Shown here piece after piece: positions 49,056 to 61,149 of a stretch of 64,000 nucleotides of DNA; the stretch's first letter is position 1, and each line of letters starts with the position of its first letter. A program made the translations under genes and the position numbers. The notes beneath the pieces are model-generated. The model saw nothing but the letters and a program-made list of their open reading frames with translations, had not been told where the DNA came from and ran no database searches. This stretch comes from Hevea brasiliensis (Eukaryota > Streptophyta > Magnoliopsida > Malpighiales > Euphorbiaceae): positions 51,347,571 to 51,411,570 of the forward strand of contig NC_079507.1 in assembly GCF_030052815.1 (NCBI RefSeq). Direction: 5' to 3'.

Positions 49056-49647
49056 TAGAATTACAGTACTTTTAAATATTAAATTTAAAATAAAAATAAT
49101 ATGAAGTAATTTTTAATTAAAAATTTTCAAATTTATCTCGTATAATTTAAGATTCAATCAAACTTTATCTTATATATCTACCTTTTTTTTAAAAAAAAAA
49201 AAATCTGGCACTATCCGCATAGAAAAAGAAATCTTGGTAATATATAACGAGCTGTGCAGATTAGCTTCTGAGTTTCTTGGTTAATTTTGAACTCCCCTCA
49301 CTGTTACAATATTGTTTTTTTAGACTTTGAAACGAATAAGATATTTATTATTAATAAATATTATTTGAAACAAAGTTTTTTAGTCTCTAATGTTATATTA
49401 TTTGTATCTCTAACAATAAATTTTTTGAAGAACAATTTATTTATTTTTAAATATTATATTATTTATTTTTAATAATGAACTTTTGAGACAAAATCTTATT
49501 AGTATCTAAAACTATATTATTTGTTTCAAATTTATTAAGGTTACTAAAAAAATTCATCTTTCTCATGTCAAAAATATATTTTTAATTACTAATTGAACTC
49601 TACTTGATTGAGTTATTCTCTAATGCTTCTTTGATTTTAATTGTCTC

Positions 49648-49829
49648 AGATTCCAAAAAATGCCATAAATTGGGTAACTAATTCAGGAAGAGCTCCTTGG
49701 CAGACGAATGTTATTCTCAATAAAATCTCCAGTTGTCTTCTTTCTCTGCCCTCAATTTCATTCATCTATGTTTTCAGGGAGGCAAATGGTGTGGCTGATT
49801 ATTTGGCTAAGCAGAGGCAGTTTGTTTGA
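49648..49829 (+). pseudogene. Plant LINE-type RNase H domain remnant, unit 1
   Basis: The peptide includes NVILNKISSCLLSLPSIS and VFREANGVADYLAKQ. The last motif is the hallmark C-terminal end of the RNase H-like (RVT_3) domain found in plant LINEs and their domesticated relatives. Only the end of the domain is open; nothing recognisable lies upstream. Unit 2 has a matching copy at 60093-60277. Confidence 0.75.
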
Positions 49830-50583
49830 CTAAGCAGGCAGGGACTGTTTGGATCTCATAATTTTATTACTTTTTTTGTGAAATATCGGATTGGCTGTGC
49901 TGTTGCTACGTCTAAATCTGGTAAATGAAGGTTGTAGGTTCATCGCCAATTTTCTAACGCCCTCTCATTTTATCTCTTTGGCACATGAAGATTTGTTCAA
50001 TCATATCTTTGTTTGTTTGTTTTTTTTTTTTTTTTTTTTTTTTTTTCTTTTGTAACAACAATATGTGCTGGTTTCTTATTGTCTATGCTTTGGTTGTTCT
50101 CTTGGATGTGTTAATGAACTCATATTGTTGTACCCTTGACTTGCCCTTGGTTGTTCTTTTGTATTAAATTTTTTCACTTAGCTTGCCAGATTTTATATCT
50201 AGGTGTATGAGGATTTTATAAGGTGTTAATCATAATATTCTAAATCATTAAGTTAAACAAATGTTAATAATTAAAAAGCTACAATCAATCACACATATAA
50301 TTGTAATAAATTTTAAAATTTTACAAATATTTTTAATATCAATCAAAATAATTAATATATTTTTTTCTCATAATAATTTACATTGTATCATCAAGTAATT
50401 TTTAAAATTAAATAATTTTTGAGAAAAAAATTATATGAATATACTTCTACTAATTAATCACAAATATTTTAATAATTTTAAATTATTTATATATTGAAAA
50501 TTTAAATTATAAATTATGAATCAAAAAGGCCAAAAAAATGTAAAATAAAAAAAAAAAAATCCCACGCCGTTTTCACGGAGCTA

Positions 50584-50618
50584 GGGAGGCATTGGCTTTC
50601 CCCATAAAGCCACCTCCC
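50584..50618. other. Imperfect hairpin, unit 1
   Basis: GGGAGG...GGCTTT pairs with AAAGCC...CCTCCC around a CCCCAT loop, in an otherwise very AT-rich stretch. Retained in unit 2 at 61115-61149. Confidence 0.6.
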
Positions 50619-51606
50619 AGCCTTTTTTAAAATGCAAGTTCAATGCCACACTAGTGATTATAGCTTTAATTCAATTCCTTTTATCTTTAAAAGAATTTTA
50701 ATTTAATTATACTTTAAATAAAAATCATTAATAGTATTATGGAAGAATTAATATATAAAAACAAAATAATTTATTTCTAAAATTATTACTAAAAGTAAAT
50801 TTATTTGATACCAGAAATTAGATTTGAAAAAAAAAAAAAACCTCTAAAAATAGCTTTAGAGTAAATAATATAATTTGTTAAAATAACTTTAAAGGTAAAT
50901 AATATAATTTATAAATATATATAGATTTTTTTATTTCTATAAATTATTTTTTACATATAAATATATATTTTTAAAAGTTTAATTAGGGTCAAATACAAAT
51001 TTGTTCTTTTATTATTAATTATTATTAATTATATTTAAGTACAATAATAAATTGGATAAATATTTATCTCAAAGATATAATTATTTTTCGAGACAAAATT
51101 ATAAATTTTAATATAATAAATTTGATGTAATGTCTGCACAGGAGATTTTATATATATATATAATAAATTTATTCAAGGTTTTCCTATGCTATGTCAAATT
51201 AGCTAGATTTTTGTGTATGTGTTTACAAGGCCACTTTATGGGCCAAGTCTTGGAGAAGCCCATTGTAAAAATTAAGATTATTTTTATATAAATTTTGTAT
51301 AAAAATTTCTAATTTAAATTTTATTTAATTTGAACTCATTTAACCTAATTTTTATTTAACTAATTTTTCAAATTGAGCTCATATTTATCTTATTTTAAAG
51401 CTCAAGAATTTGAATTCAACTTATTAAATTAATTAATTAAATTATTAAAAATTTTATCTTTTATTAACTATTATCTTTTTTTTTTTTGGAAATATTATTA
51501 ATTATTATCTAAAAAACTCATTTAATAATAAACCAAATAAATTATAATAATGCAATTAATTATATTATACTAGCCATAAATTATATATATTTTATATAAT
51601 TATATT

Positions 51607-53305
51607 ATCACGACCCAAAATTCTGAGCCATGACTGACGCATAATTTAAATATTTTTAAATCATGCAAGCCTTATCAGAGTATCTTGAATAAATACATTG
51701 TCACTTACTAATACAAAAAAAAAAAATAGACAAAATGCAAATAAACGAAATACTGAATAAACATCATAAATATCCCATAAGTAAACTGCGGAGTCTCTAC
51801 AGATTTCAAATAAAAACTTAAACTGTTCAATAAACTAAAGTAATTATTAGTCCGAGAAAACATGAATTCGGACATACCATGAGAATAGATCAAAGATTGT
51901 CCCTCTTTAAAAAATGAATTGAATATTTGGATCAGCTGCAGAATTCTACTGATATAAAACAGATAACAGACAAAGAAAACGTGATTTGAGCTGATGCTCA
52001 GTGAATGATAATTATAGCACACAACGGAATAGGAACAGGCAGACGCTTGATTAATTTCATAATAAATTTTCCATTCAATAAAACCATGCTCCTGCTATCA
52101 AAATCATTAATAAAATAATTTCATAAAACATATATATAAAAGAAGTTCATTCATTAAAAATTTTATGGAACAGTGTACTAGGGTGATGATACCCCACATT
52201 ACCAAAAATCAGATGATAAGCACGCTATCAAATCTTAGATACCTTCCTCCTTCTTCACAGATATCAATGCATATGATACTAATGTAAACCATAAATTGCA
52301 ATGATGCATAACTCAACAATGTAACCTAATGCTGTGATAGTCCACACAGTGGGGCCAGATAACAGATACAGATACTGGGCATAGGTACCAATTCAAAACA
52401 GAAAATCAATTTATACAAATCAATCAAAATCAATATAAAAATTTCAGATAGCAAATAATAACTGATAGTGCAATTCTAACAGTTTATTTCAATAATTTCA
52501 AAGAGTCAATAAGATCAAATCAATTTCAAATTAATTCAGTGTAACACATCGGTAAATTTCATAGTCAAATATCAATCAATATAAATACATTAAAGGTCTG
52601 TTCCCGAAATCCTAATGGCTCTAATGCAGAGTTAATTGGCAAAATCAATTATTTAATTAAAATCGGAATAAAATTCAATAATAAAATAAAACTCTAGAAA
52701 ATCACATGTAAAATAATTATTAAAATATTAATTTAAAATTTCATTTAATAACAAATTTAATGCTAAGAAATTTTAAAAGGGACTAAAACGGTGTCATGTA
52801 TAATAATTATCACTCACCTGAAACCTCCAAAACAATAGCTAGATTCAATAAAAGAGACAATTTCAGCTGACAGATTGAATATTCGAATCTCCTACATATC
52901 TAAAATATACTAAAAATTTAATCAATTAAACTAATATAATAGACCCATTAAATATATTATAAAAATTTTTTTAATATAACAACAATATATATATATATAT
53001 ATATAAAATCTAAATTCAAGGTTATTATCTCACAGTACTCATGATCAACCCAATTCAATACTAATGATCAAAGAAGAAAAAAAATGAATTTGTAGAGTAG
53101 TTGTAACAAATCAAGGAAAGAAAATAAAATCAAATTCACCCATTATTGAACAAAGAACAAGAATTTTTACCTTGAAAATAGAATCGAAGGTGATTAACAG
53201 AGAAATAAAAATTTAGGAATTCTCTACGCACATTAGATTATAAATCGTAAATATATATATATATATATATAAAATCTAAATTCAAGGTTATTATCTCACA
53301 GTACT
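51607..53305 (-). mobile_element. Reverse-oriented LTR fragment, unit 1
   Basis: Begins ATCACGACCC (unit 2: TGTCACGACCC), the inverse of a GGGTCGTGACA LTR end. The content is non-coding. Two ~263-bp tandem copies ('atctaaattcaaggttattatctcacagtac') lie at 53007 and 53269, and the second is cut at 53305 by the next element. Confidence 0.6.
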
Positions 53306-53699
53306 TGTCGCAAGGGTTTTTGCTGTCGCTTGGACGAACACTCACCGAAGTGGGAAAAGTGAGGAGTCGCCACTTTAATTTTGAGGGAAATTAAAGAAAA
53401 CTATTTGTAAAGGTTAATTAAGAAGAAACCACTTTGAAAACAGAGATTCTAGGTTCGGGGTTCGTATACGGGTGAGGAAGGTATTAGGCACCCCACCTCG
53501 TCCCTCAACGAGAGTAAGCAGATTTAACATTATGCTCTTTATAAATTAAAATTAGTAATTTGGGGGTTGGAGTGACGATGTTAATCCTTTATAAGGATAG
53601 AAGGAATATTTGATATTTCACTATTCAGGGTTGCCCAAGAACATGAGTACGTGAGATGACCCTTAGTGAGTAGGTGTCGGGTAGCGAATTTTTGTTTAG

Positions 53700-54620
53700 G
53701 GGGTTACTTTGTGTATTGAAGTTGTGATATTTTAATTTGAGTTTTAGTTAAGAGAATTCGGGTAAGGACTCTCTCTTGATCTCTTAGTGTATAAATTTAA
53801 GTGGGAAAGTTTAGATAAGAACTCTCCTCCGATCTCCACATATTTTATTAAAATTTTAGCTGAGAATCGGGTAAGAACTCTCCCCCAATCTCTTAAAGTA
53901 TTCTGATTAAAGTTTAAGTGAAGGATTTCGGATAAGAACTCTCCTCCAATCTCCACACCCTTTTTTTTTTAGTTTTGGCTAAGGATCAGATAAAAACTCT
54001 CCCCTCGATCTCTAAATGTATTCCGTTTAGAGTTTTAAGTGAAGGATCTCAGATAAGAACTCTCATCCGATCTTCACATATTTTTTTAAGATTTTGGTTG
54101 AGAATCGGGTAAGAACTCGCCTCTAATCTCTTAAAGTATTCTGCTTAAAGTTTTAGGTAAAGGATTTCGGATAAGAACTCTCCTCCGATCTCCACATATT
54201 TTTTAAGATTTTGACTGAGAATCAGGTAAGAACTCACCCCCGATCTTTTAAAGTATTCTGCTTAAAGTTTCAGGTAAAGGATCTCGGATAAGAACTCTCC
54301 TCCAATCTCCACATATTTTTTAAGATTTTGACTGAGAATCAGGTAAGAACTCACCCTCGATCTCTTAAAGTATTCTGCTTAAAGTTTTAGGTAAAGGATC
54401 TCGGATAAGAACTCTCCTCCAATCTCCACATATTTTTTAAGATTTTGACTGAGAATCAGGTAAGAACTCTCCCCCGATCTCTTAAAGTATTATGCTTAAA
54501 GTTCTTAAGTAAAGGATCTCGTATGAGAACTCTCCTCCAATCTCCACATATTTTAATTAAAATTTTGGATGAGAATCGAGTAAGAACTCTCCACTGATCT
54601 CTTAAAGTATTATGTAGAAT
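53700..54620. repeat. ~118-bp tandem array (minisatellite)
   Basis: The phrase GATAAGAACTCTC recurs at about 54048, 54169, 54287, 54404 and, varied, 54521, with spacings of 117-121 bp. Earlier, more diverged copies start near 53750. Each unit alternates 'ggtaagaactc' and 'gataagaactctcctcc' half-units. Confidence 0.85.
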
Positions 54621-56299
54621 TGCATATCGTAAGAACTTTGAACTAAGGATTCTGGTGACCGAGGGCGCAAGAAACCCATGCAAAGCTTTTCCTAACCCAC
54701 TGAGCCTTAGAACTAGAGAGTGGATGCAAGACTGAACTCCCCACCGATCTCCTATGTGATCGCCTTATCAGAACTCTTTGATTAGCGATATCCGATCTCT
54801 ATTAATCACTAGTTTGGGATCTGATCCTATCTCGATTCCCACTCTATTATATTATCCCCTGGGCTCGTTTTGTAGCTCGACCTCATAACTTATTCATCTG
54901 ATCTATTATTCGACCTTTTATTACAACTATCCTTTCGTCATTTTATTTGTTCAAAAACTCTCCTATGGTAATATCCCTGCCTACGTTCTTTTGAGTATTT
55001 ATAGGTTGCTTGTGAATTGCATGTCTACTTTCGAAGGAAGTGAAAACTAAATGACGATAAATAGAATTTGTAAATAAAATAAAAGAAGGCACAAGAAATA
55101 ACTATTGACCTGGACAATCTATTTGAGATTTCAGTGCAACTGGATGTAGAAATTTCAAAAGAAAGCTGGAGGCAATAAACAAGGGTATTCGACCAAATAA
55201 TAGTTTAGACGCTTACTTCTGGGGGGTTAAGGAGACGGATGGAATGACTCCAGAATCCTCAAATATTGCAAAGTTGAAAGCTTACGACCGAAGGACTAGT
55301 GCTTACTTCGAAGTAACGGGAACCAAATTGGAATGCAGTTGAGTTGAAGCAATGGGAACTGGGTCGGAATGAAGAGTAATATACTAATGTTAGGGCGATG
55401 AAGATGAAACCGAACTAAAAAAGGAAAAATGGTCTCACGGAGTAATGAACAGACACTGAAAATGAAGGATTTCAGGGTCCAGAACTCCTTCAATGAAGGT
55501 ACTTAAGAAAATTAGTTTCTAAAGTTTCTTGATTCTACGAAAGCTCATAATGGCAAAGTGGCAAGACTGAATCAAATTTCAGAGCCTTTCCACTATAATC
55601 ACCACCATCTTTTCTTTTTCTCCATTCTACAGTATCGCATGTAGGTATTTATAGGGAACGGGTGCGCATCATGAAGGGTCAGGATCTCATCAGGGGAGAC
55701 GGAGGGTTTAGATTCAAAAAGACATAATCCGATGTCTGAGAATTAAAAAGAATCAAAATGGAGGGTTGGGATTTTATTCAGAATATCTGTCCTTTCTTCT
55801 TTTAATCCAACGGCTCAGGGTCTTGCCTTACAAGATGGATCCGAAGGCTGGAAATAAAAAGCATTGAACCTGTTGTCTACTTTTTGATCCAAGGGTTTCG
55901 GGTCCATCCTTACAATTGTGATCATCGGTGGAGATCAAAATGTACAAAATTGCCTTAACTATTTTGGCGTCTATCAGCTAGGTAGGCGTTTCTACAAATA
56001 AGGCGTGCGGTGAAGATTTGATCACGCCTGCAACGCTTTAACTAACTCGACTCTGATTATGAAGAGAGTCATTTGAAAGCTATTCAATCTCTCCGTGCTC
56101 TCCGATCTCTATTTCTTTCGATCTCCCTATTATGACCTTCTACTTTTCCGATCTCTCTAGTATCAAGTCCCTTCTCATTTCCCGTTCTCTCCCATTCTAG
56201 ATCTTTCTTCCTCATCTAACTTGCCTTGATCAATGCAATTAATTCTTCAGTTACCGATGCATCCGCTTTGGTTTTTGTATGCAATAAATGCCCAGCCCC

Positions 56300-56307
56300 T
56301 ATATATA
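56300..56307 (+). promoter_or_regulatory. TATA box, module 1
   Basis: TATATATA, followed 108 bp later by the ATG at 56415, with a pyrimidine-rich leader between. Confidence 0.5.
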
Positions 56308-56414
56308 CGCACTAACGGGGAAATCCCCCTCACACTTCACTTTTTTTCCTTCAGTTTTTTTTTCTTAAAGCTCTTTTTCTCCAATTCAAGCTTCTCCGGT
56401 AAAAAATTCTGATT

Positions 56415-56825
56415 ATGGCTGCTTTTGATCTTTTCTCGACTGTTTTCTTCACCCTTCGCCTGAAAGTTTATGACCCTGGCGATCGGAGAACCATAAGGAT
56501 GTTATCTGATGACAGTGATGGAACTGGACTAATTTACCGATTAAGATTGAAAGTGATGAATGTGCCGATCTCGAATCGGTCTACCGATGCAATGGGTGGA
56601 CCGATCTCGAGCAAGAGGACTGCTAATTTCAATCTTAATGTCGGTGACTACCACTTGAAGTTCATTTGGTCCCTCACCACATCGGGCATCCCGACTGCAG
56701 CTCGGTTCTGGTTGATGACATCGATGATGACTCCGCTCACTATCGTGAGAGTTATAGTCACCCTATCTGAGCTGCACATCTATCCAATACCTGTGGCTGG
56801 CTTTTTGATTAAACACATCTTTTGA
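56415..56825 (+). CDS. Uncharacterised 136-residue ORF in LTR-like element
   Basis: Begins [17 protein letters not shown]. Near the middle it contains two similar stretches ([16 protein letters not shown] then SSKRTANF). No family recognised and no clear domain or membrane segment. A TATA box and a leader upstream make transcription plausible, but its position within repetitive DNA and the biased composition make a chance ORF likely. Confidence 0.25.
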   Translation: MAAFDLFSTVFFTLRLKVYDPGDRRTIRMLSDDSDGTGLIYRLRLKVMNVPISNRSTDAMGGPISSKRTANFNLNVGDYHLKFIWSLTTSGIPTAARFWLMTSMMTPLTIVRVIVTLSELHIYPIPVAGFLIKHIF

Positions 56826-57265
56826 TTTGGCCATAAGACTAGGCTTTGACATAGGCCATTACTAGGTAAGATATAGTGTTGATCTTTAGAGATCGCCCAA
56901 ATGATGTAATCCGATATTTAAAGATTTCCCCAATGATGTAATCCGATCTCATGAGATCGCCCAAATGATGTAATTCGATTTTTTGGAAATGAAATGAAAT
57001 TTTATTTGAAGTTTTTTATTTTATTATTGCATTAGTTATTTTTTCGATCTCTGATATGCATGTCCGATCTGAGCCCTGAACGAATCACCACTGGCCAATC
57101 CATGGTTTTTGAAGTTTGTTCGATCCGAAGACCTCAGTTAACCGATCTCATTTATTCAATTTTTGTTATGTTTCTGGAACCTTCTTGCCATGTGTCGAGG
57201 AAGTGGCCAGTTCCGCTACCCGATGCGTCGTTTGGGACTTAATGAGCATTTAATGCTCAGAGGGG

Positions 57266-57273
57266 TATAAATA
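57266..57273 (+). promoter_or_regulatory. TATA box, module 2
   Basis: TATAAATA in a context similar to 56250-56307 ('ccgatgc.tc', 'atgc.cag' just upstream). Its downstream part is cut at 57405. Confidence 0.5.
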
Positions 57274-58149
57274 GGGATGAGGAGCGTCAATCATTTCCTT
57301 ATGTCATTTTCAGAACCTCTCTAGTAATCTCAGCATTTTCTCTCATTTCTTCAAGTTTTTCCGGCATCGATCACATTTTCAGAACCTCTCTAGTAATCTT
57401 AGAATTTAATTTAATTTTCACATAAAAATGCCAACTCTTATGATACTAAAATTATTTTCCAAAACATAAAGAATTTGAATTCAAATTCTGTGAGAGTTAA
57501 ATCAATAAATGAAAAAAATATATGATTAATATATTTTATTATATGTGCTGAGAAACAAATCACAAATTAAAATTTAAAAATATGTTAAGCTGCAGGGTAT
57601 TTTTTTATATATACTTTGCTTTTATTATATTTAATTACTTGGGTGTAACATACTAATTACCTGAACACCACAGCTAATAATATACAAAATAACAAAGGCC
57701 ACCAACATTAATCATTGATGGTCAAGCACCAATTCAGCTAATCAACTCTACATTGTTAGCCCAATATAATCATACAACGCCAAAATTTGAATTGAAGTGT
57801 AATTGCAGGATTGTTGAAGAACATCGACTAACTGCTGGTCAAAGAAAACTGCATTGATTTGGAAATTCAACCCTTAGTTTTGGACATTAAGCAGCTGCTA
57901 TTATTATACCTTGCAAACCATGATAATATCTAGAATGAGAAATTAATTAGTTGAGTTTAATTTGAGAACAGATGGGTTGCAGCAGCCATAAAAGTGGAGT
58001 GTTGGTGTTGCCATTTCGAAGAAGCCCATGACCATCTGACTTGGAATTAATCAGGAATTGAGAAGAGAAATCAAACAAAGCGGGAGGCCAAAAAAGACAT
58101 TGCATGCTTGATATTTGAATAGCATTGGGTCAACATAAAACCCATCAAC

Positions 58150-58157
58150 TATAAATA
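58150..58157 (+). promoter_or_regulatory. TATA box of GLP copy 3
   Basis: TATAAATA 88 bp before the ATG, in a promoter nearly identical to that of copy 2. Confidence 0.75.
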
Positions 58158-58237
58158 GCCAAGCATCACGTGCAAGGTTTCTCATCCCTTACAAAAACAA
58201 AAACAAATATAAGAATTCGAAGCTCGCCAAACGTAAT

Positions 58238-59037
58238 ATGAAAGTTGCTAACTTCATTTTAGCTCTTGGTGTCTTGGCTTTGGCTTCCTCATTTGCCATT
58301 GCCTACGATCCTAGCCCTCTCCAGGACTTTTGTGTGGCAACCGATGATGCTAACTCTGGTGGTATGCAATGCAACTACTTACTATATTTTAATTATTATT
58401 TTTTTTAAGCTTTTCCCCAGAACGAGATGATATATTGCAATGTTTCTTTCATGTAGTATTCGTGAATGGAAAATTTTGCAAGGATCCAGAGCATGTGACA
58501 GCAGATGATTTCTTCTATTCGGGGCTTAATGTTGCTAGTGAAACTTCAAAACAGCTGGGAGCACGTACCAATCTTTTAACGGTGGATTCTATTCCTGGAC
58601 TCAACACTAATGGTCTATCCATAGTTCGTATTGACTATGAAGCAAATGGTGGACTAAACCCACCCCACCATCACCCTCGAGCTTCTGAGATCTTAACTGT
58701 CTTGGAAGGAACTCTATATGCGGGTTTTATCTCTTCCAATCCTGATCATCGTGTTTTCAGCAAAGTCTTAAAGGCAGGAGATGTTTTTGTATTTCCATTG
58801 GGGCTCATTCACTTCCAATTGAATATTGGAAAAACTCCTGCAGTTGCCATAGCTGCATTAAACAGTCAAAATCCAGGAGTTGTGACGACAGCAAATACTG
58901 TTTTTGGAGCCAGCCCATCCCTTGTTCCTGATGTTCTAACAAGAGCATTCCATCTTGACAAGGATCTGGTGACCAAACTTCAGAAACAAGAATGGGTGAA
59001 TCCATCAGAGCTCGACAGCTATTCAAACAGCTACTAA
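58238..59037 (+). CDS. Germin-like protein, subfamily 1 type (copy 3)
   Basis: Exon 1 58238-58361, exon 2 58457-59037; 234 residues with the same domain layout, Mn ligands (H112, H114, E119, H160), cysteines and signal peptide as copy 2. Apart from one or two exon-1 residues (for example SSL to SSF in the signal peptide), the proteins differ only in a short window after the second cysteine: copy 2 [15 protein letters not shown], copy 3 [15 protein letters not shown]. The intron and upstream ~800 bp are also almost identical, so expression is probably shared. It arose by the tandem duplication described for this region, and appears functional. Confidence 0.95.
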
Positions 59038-60092
59038 TTCTCATTTAGTTCATTTGACTATAAATTGGAATAAATAAATAAAAAATCAGAAGATTCAAGT
59101 TATTTGTATGTATCTCCAATGTATTGTATCATAATAAGGTGAGATGCTTATTGCCTCTCTCAATGAGTTTATTTTACGTGCTATTGCAATTTGTCAATAA
59201 AATTCTTATAAAAAAAATAACTATTAATATAGAAAGTAATATATATATATATATATATATAGAAAGTAATATATATATATAATCACAGTTATGTGTTATA
59301 TATTTTAGATTTTTTTTTATCTAAATTTGATTTACTATAGACTTAAAATATAATAAATATTGTAGGACTCGTCTATTAAATTAAATAAATAAATTTTATA
59401 TATTTATATTTTAATCTATAATAAATCAGATTTAGGTAAAAATTTATCTATATTTTCTCTTGACACATGATGCTTTAATTATTTAATATATTTTATTATG
59501 TTAAATACTAATTAAAAATTTTAAATTGAATTAAAAACTGTTTAAGAGTCCAACAAGATATATAGAATTACAGTACTTTTAAATATTAAATTTAAAATAA
59601 AAATAATATGAAGTAATTTTTAATTAAAATTTTTCAAATTTCTCTCGTATAATTTAAGATTCAATCAAACTTTATCTTATATATCTGTCTTTTTTTAAAA
59701 AAAAAATCTTAGCTTCTGAGTTTCTTGGTTAATTTTGAACTCCCCTCACTATTACAATATCGGTTTTTCAGACTTTGAAACAAATAAAATATTTATTATT
59801 AATAAATATTATTTGAAACAAAGTTTTTTAGTCTCTAATGTTATAGTATTTATATCTCTAACAATAAATTTTTTGAAGAACAATTGATTTATTTTTAAAT
59901 ATTATATTATTTATTTTTAATAATGAACTTTTGAGACAATCTTATTAGTATCTAAAACTATATTATTTGTTTCAAATTTATTAAGGTTACTAAAAAATTC
60001 ATCTTTCTCATGTCAAAAATATATTTTTAATTACTAATTGAACTCTACTTGATTGAGTTATTCTCTAATGCTTCTTTGATTTTAATTGTCTC

Positions 60093-60277
60093 AGATTCCA
60101 AAAAATGCCATAAATTGGGTAACTAATTCAGCAAGAGCTCCTTGGCGGACGAATGTTATTCTCAATAAAATCTCCAGTTGCCTTCTTTCTCTGCCCTCAA
60201 TTTCATTCATCTATGTTTTCAGGGAGGCAAATGGTGTGGCTGATTGTTTGGCTAAGCAGAGGCAGTTGTTTGACTAA
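60093..60277 (+). pseudogene. Plant LINE-type RNase H domain remnant, unit 2
   Basis: Same peptide as 49648-49829 with VADCLAKQ in place of VADYLAKQ. Downstream, a poly-A-like AAAAAAAAAA at about 60731-60740 follows an AATAAAATTTTCAGC stretch; this could be the LINE tail and is missing from unit 1. Confidence 0.75.
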
Positions 60278-61114
60278 GCAGGCAGGGACTGTTTGGATCT
60301 CATAATTTTATTACTTTTTTGTGAAATATCGGATCGGCTGTGCTGTTGCTACGTCTAAATCTGGTAAATCAAGGTTGTAGATTCATCGCCAATTTTCTAA
60401 CGCCCTCTCATTTTATCTCTTTGGCACATGAAGATTTATGTTCAATCATATCTTTGTTTTTTTTTTTTTTTTTTTTAATTTTCTTTTGTAACAACAATAT
60501 GTGCTGGTTTCTTATTGTCTATGCTTTGGTTGTTCTCTTGGATGTGTTAATGAACTCATATTGTTGTACCCTTGGCTTGCCCTTTGTTGTTCTTTTGTAT
60601 TAGGTTTTTTCACTTAGCCTGCAGATTCTATATCTTGGAGTATGAGGTGGTCTGCTAACTAGAATATATTTAACTCTGCCTATAATAAGGTTTTCTTAAT
60701 TTTATTCTATTAATAAAATTTTCAGCTTATTAAAAAAAAAATGAACTCTATATAAATTTTTTAAGGTGTTAAAGGTTCTGATCATAATATTCTAAATCAT
60801 TAAGTTAAACAAATATTAATAATTAAAAATCTACAATCAATCACACATATAATTGTAATGAATTTTAAAATTTTACAAATATTTTTAATATCAATCAAAA
60901 TAATTAATATGTTTTTTTCTCATAATAATTTACATTGTATCTTCAAGTAATTTTTAAAATTAAATAATTTTTGAGAAAAAAATTATATGAATATACTTCT
61001 ACTAATTAATCACAAATATTTTAATAATTTTAAATTATTTATATATTGAAAATTTAAATTATAAATTATGAATCAAAAAGGCAAAAAAAAATGTAAAATA
61101 AATTCACGGAGCTG

Positions 61115-61149
61115 GGGAGGCATTGGCTTTCCCCATAAAGCCACCTCCC
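61115..61149. other. Imperfect hairpin, unit 2
   Basis: Same stem and loop as 50584-50618; stem bases are unchanged while the AT-rich flanks carry indels. Confidence 0.55.

Larger units (their letters stand above)
42972..53305. repeat. Tandem segmental duplication, unit 1
   Basis: Collinear with unit 2 (57419-64000 and beyond) through the GLP gene, a retroelement RNase H relic, a short hairpin and a reverse LTR. The main differences are a solo LTR (45093-49055) present only here and a ~110-bp block near 50215 present only in unit 2. Confidence 0.9.
53306..57405 (+). mobile_element. LTR-like segment between the duplication units
   Basis: Starts TTGTCGCAAGGGTTTTTGC. It carries a ~118-bp tandem array, dozens of CCGATCTC-type words, two TATA modules, and a 136-codon ORF. 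No pol motif is present. The TG start and promoter elements suggest a long LTR cut at its right end, where a ~27-bp direct repeat (57308-57334 and 57376-57402) meets unit 2. A target duplication is not found, so both the class and the right border are inference. Confidence 0.5.
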
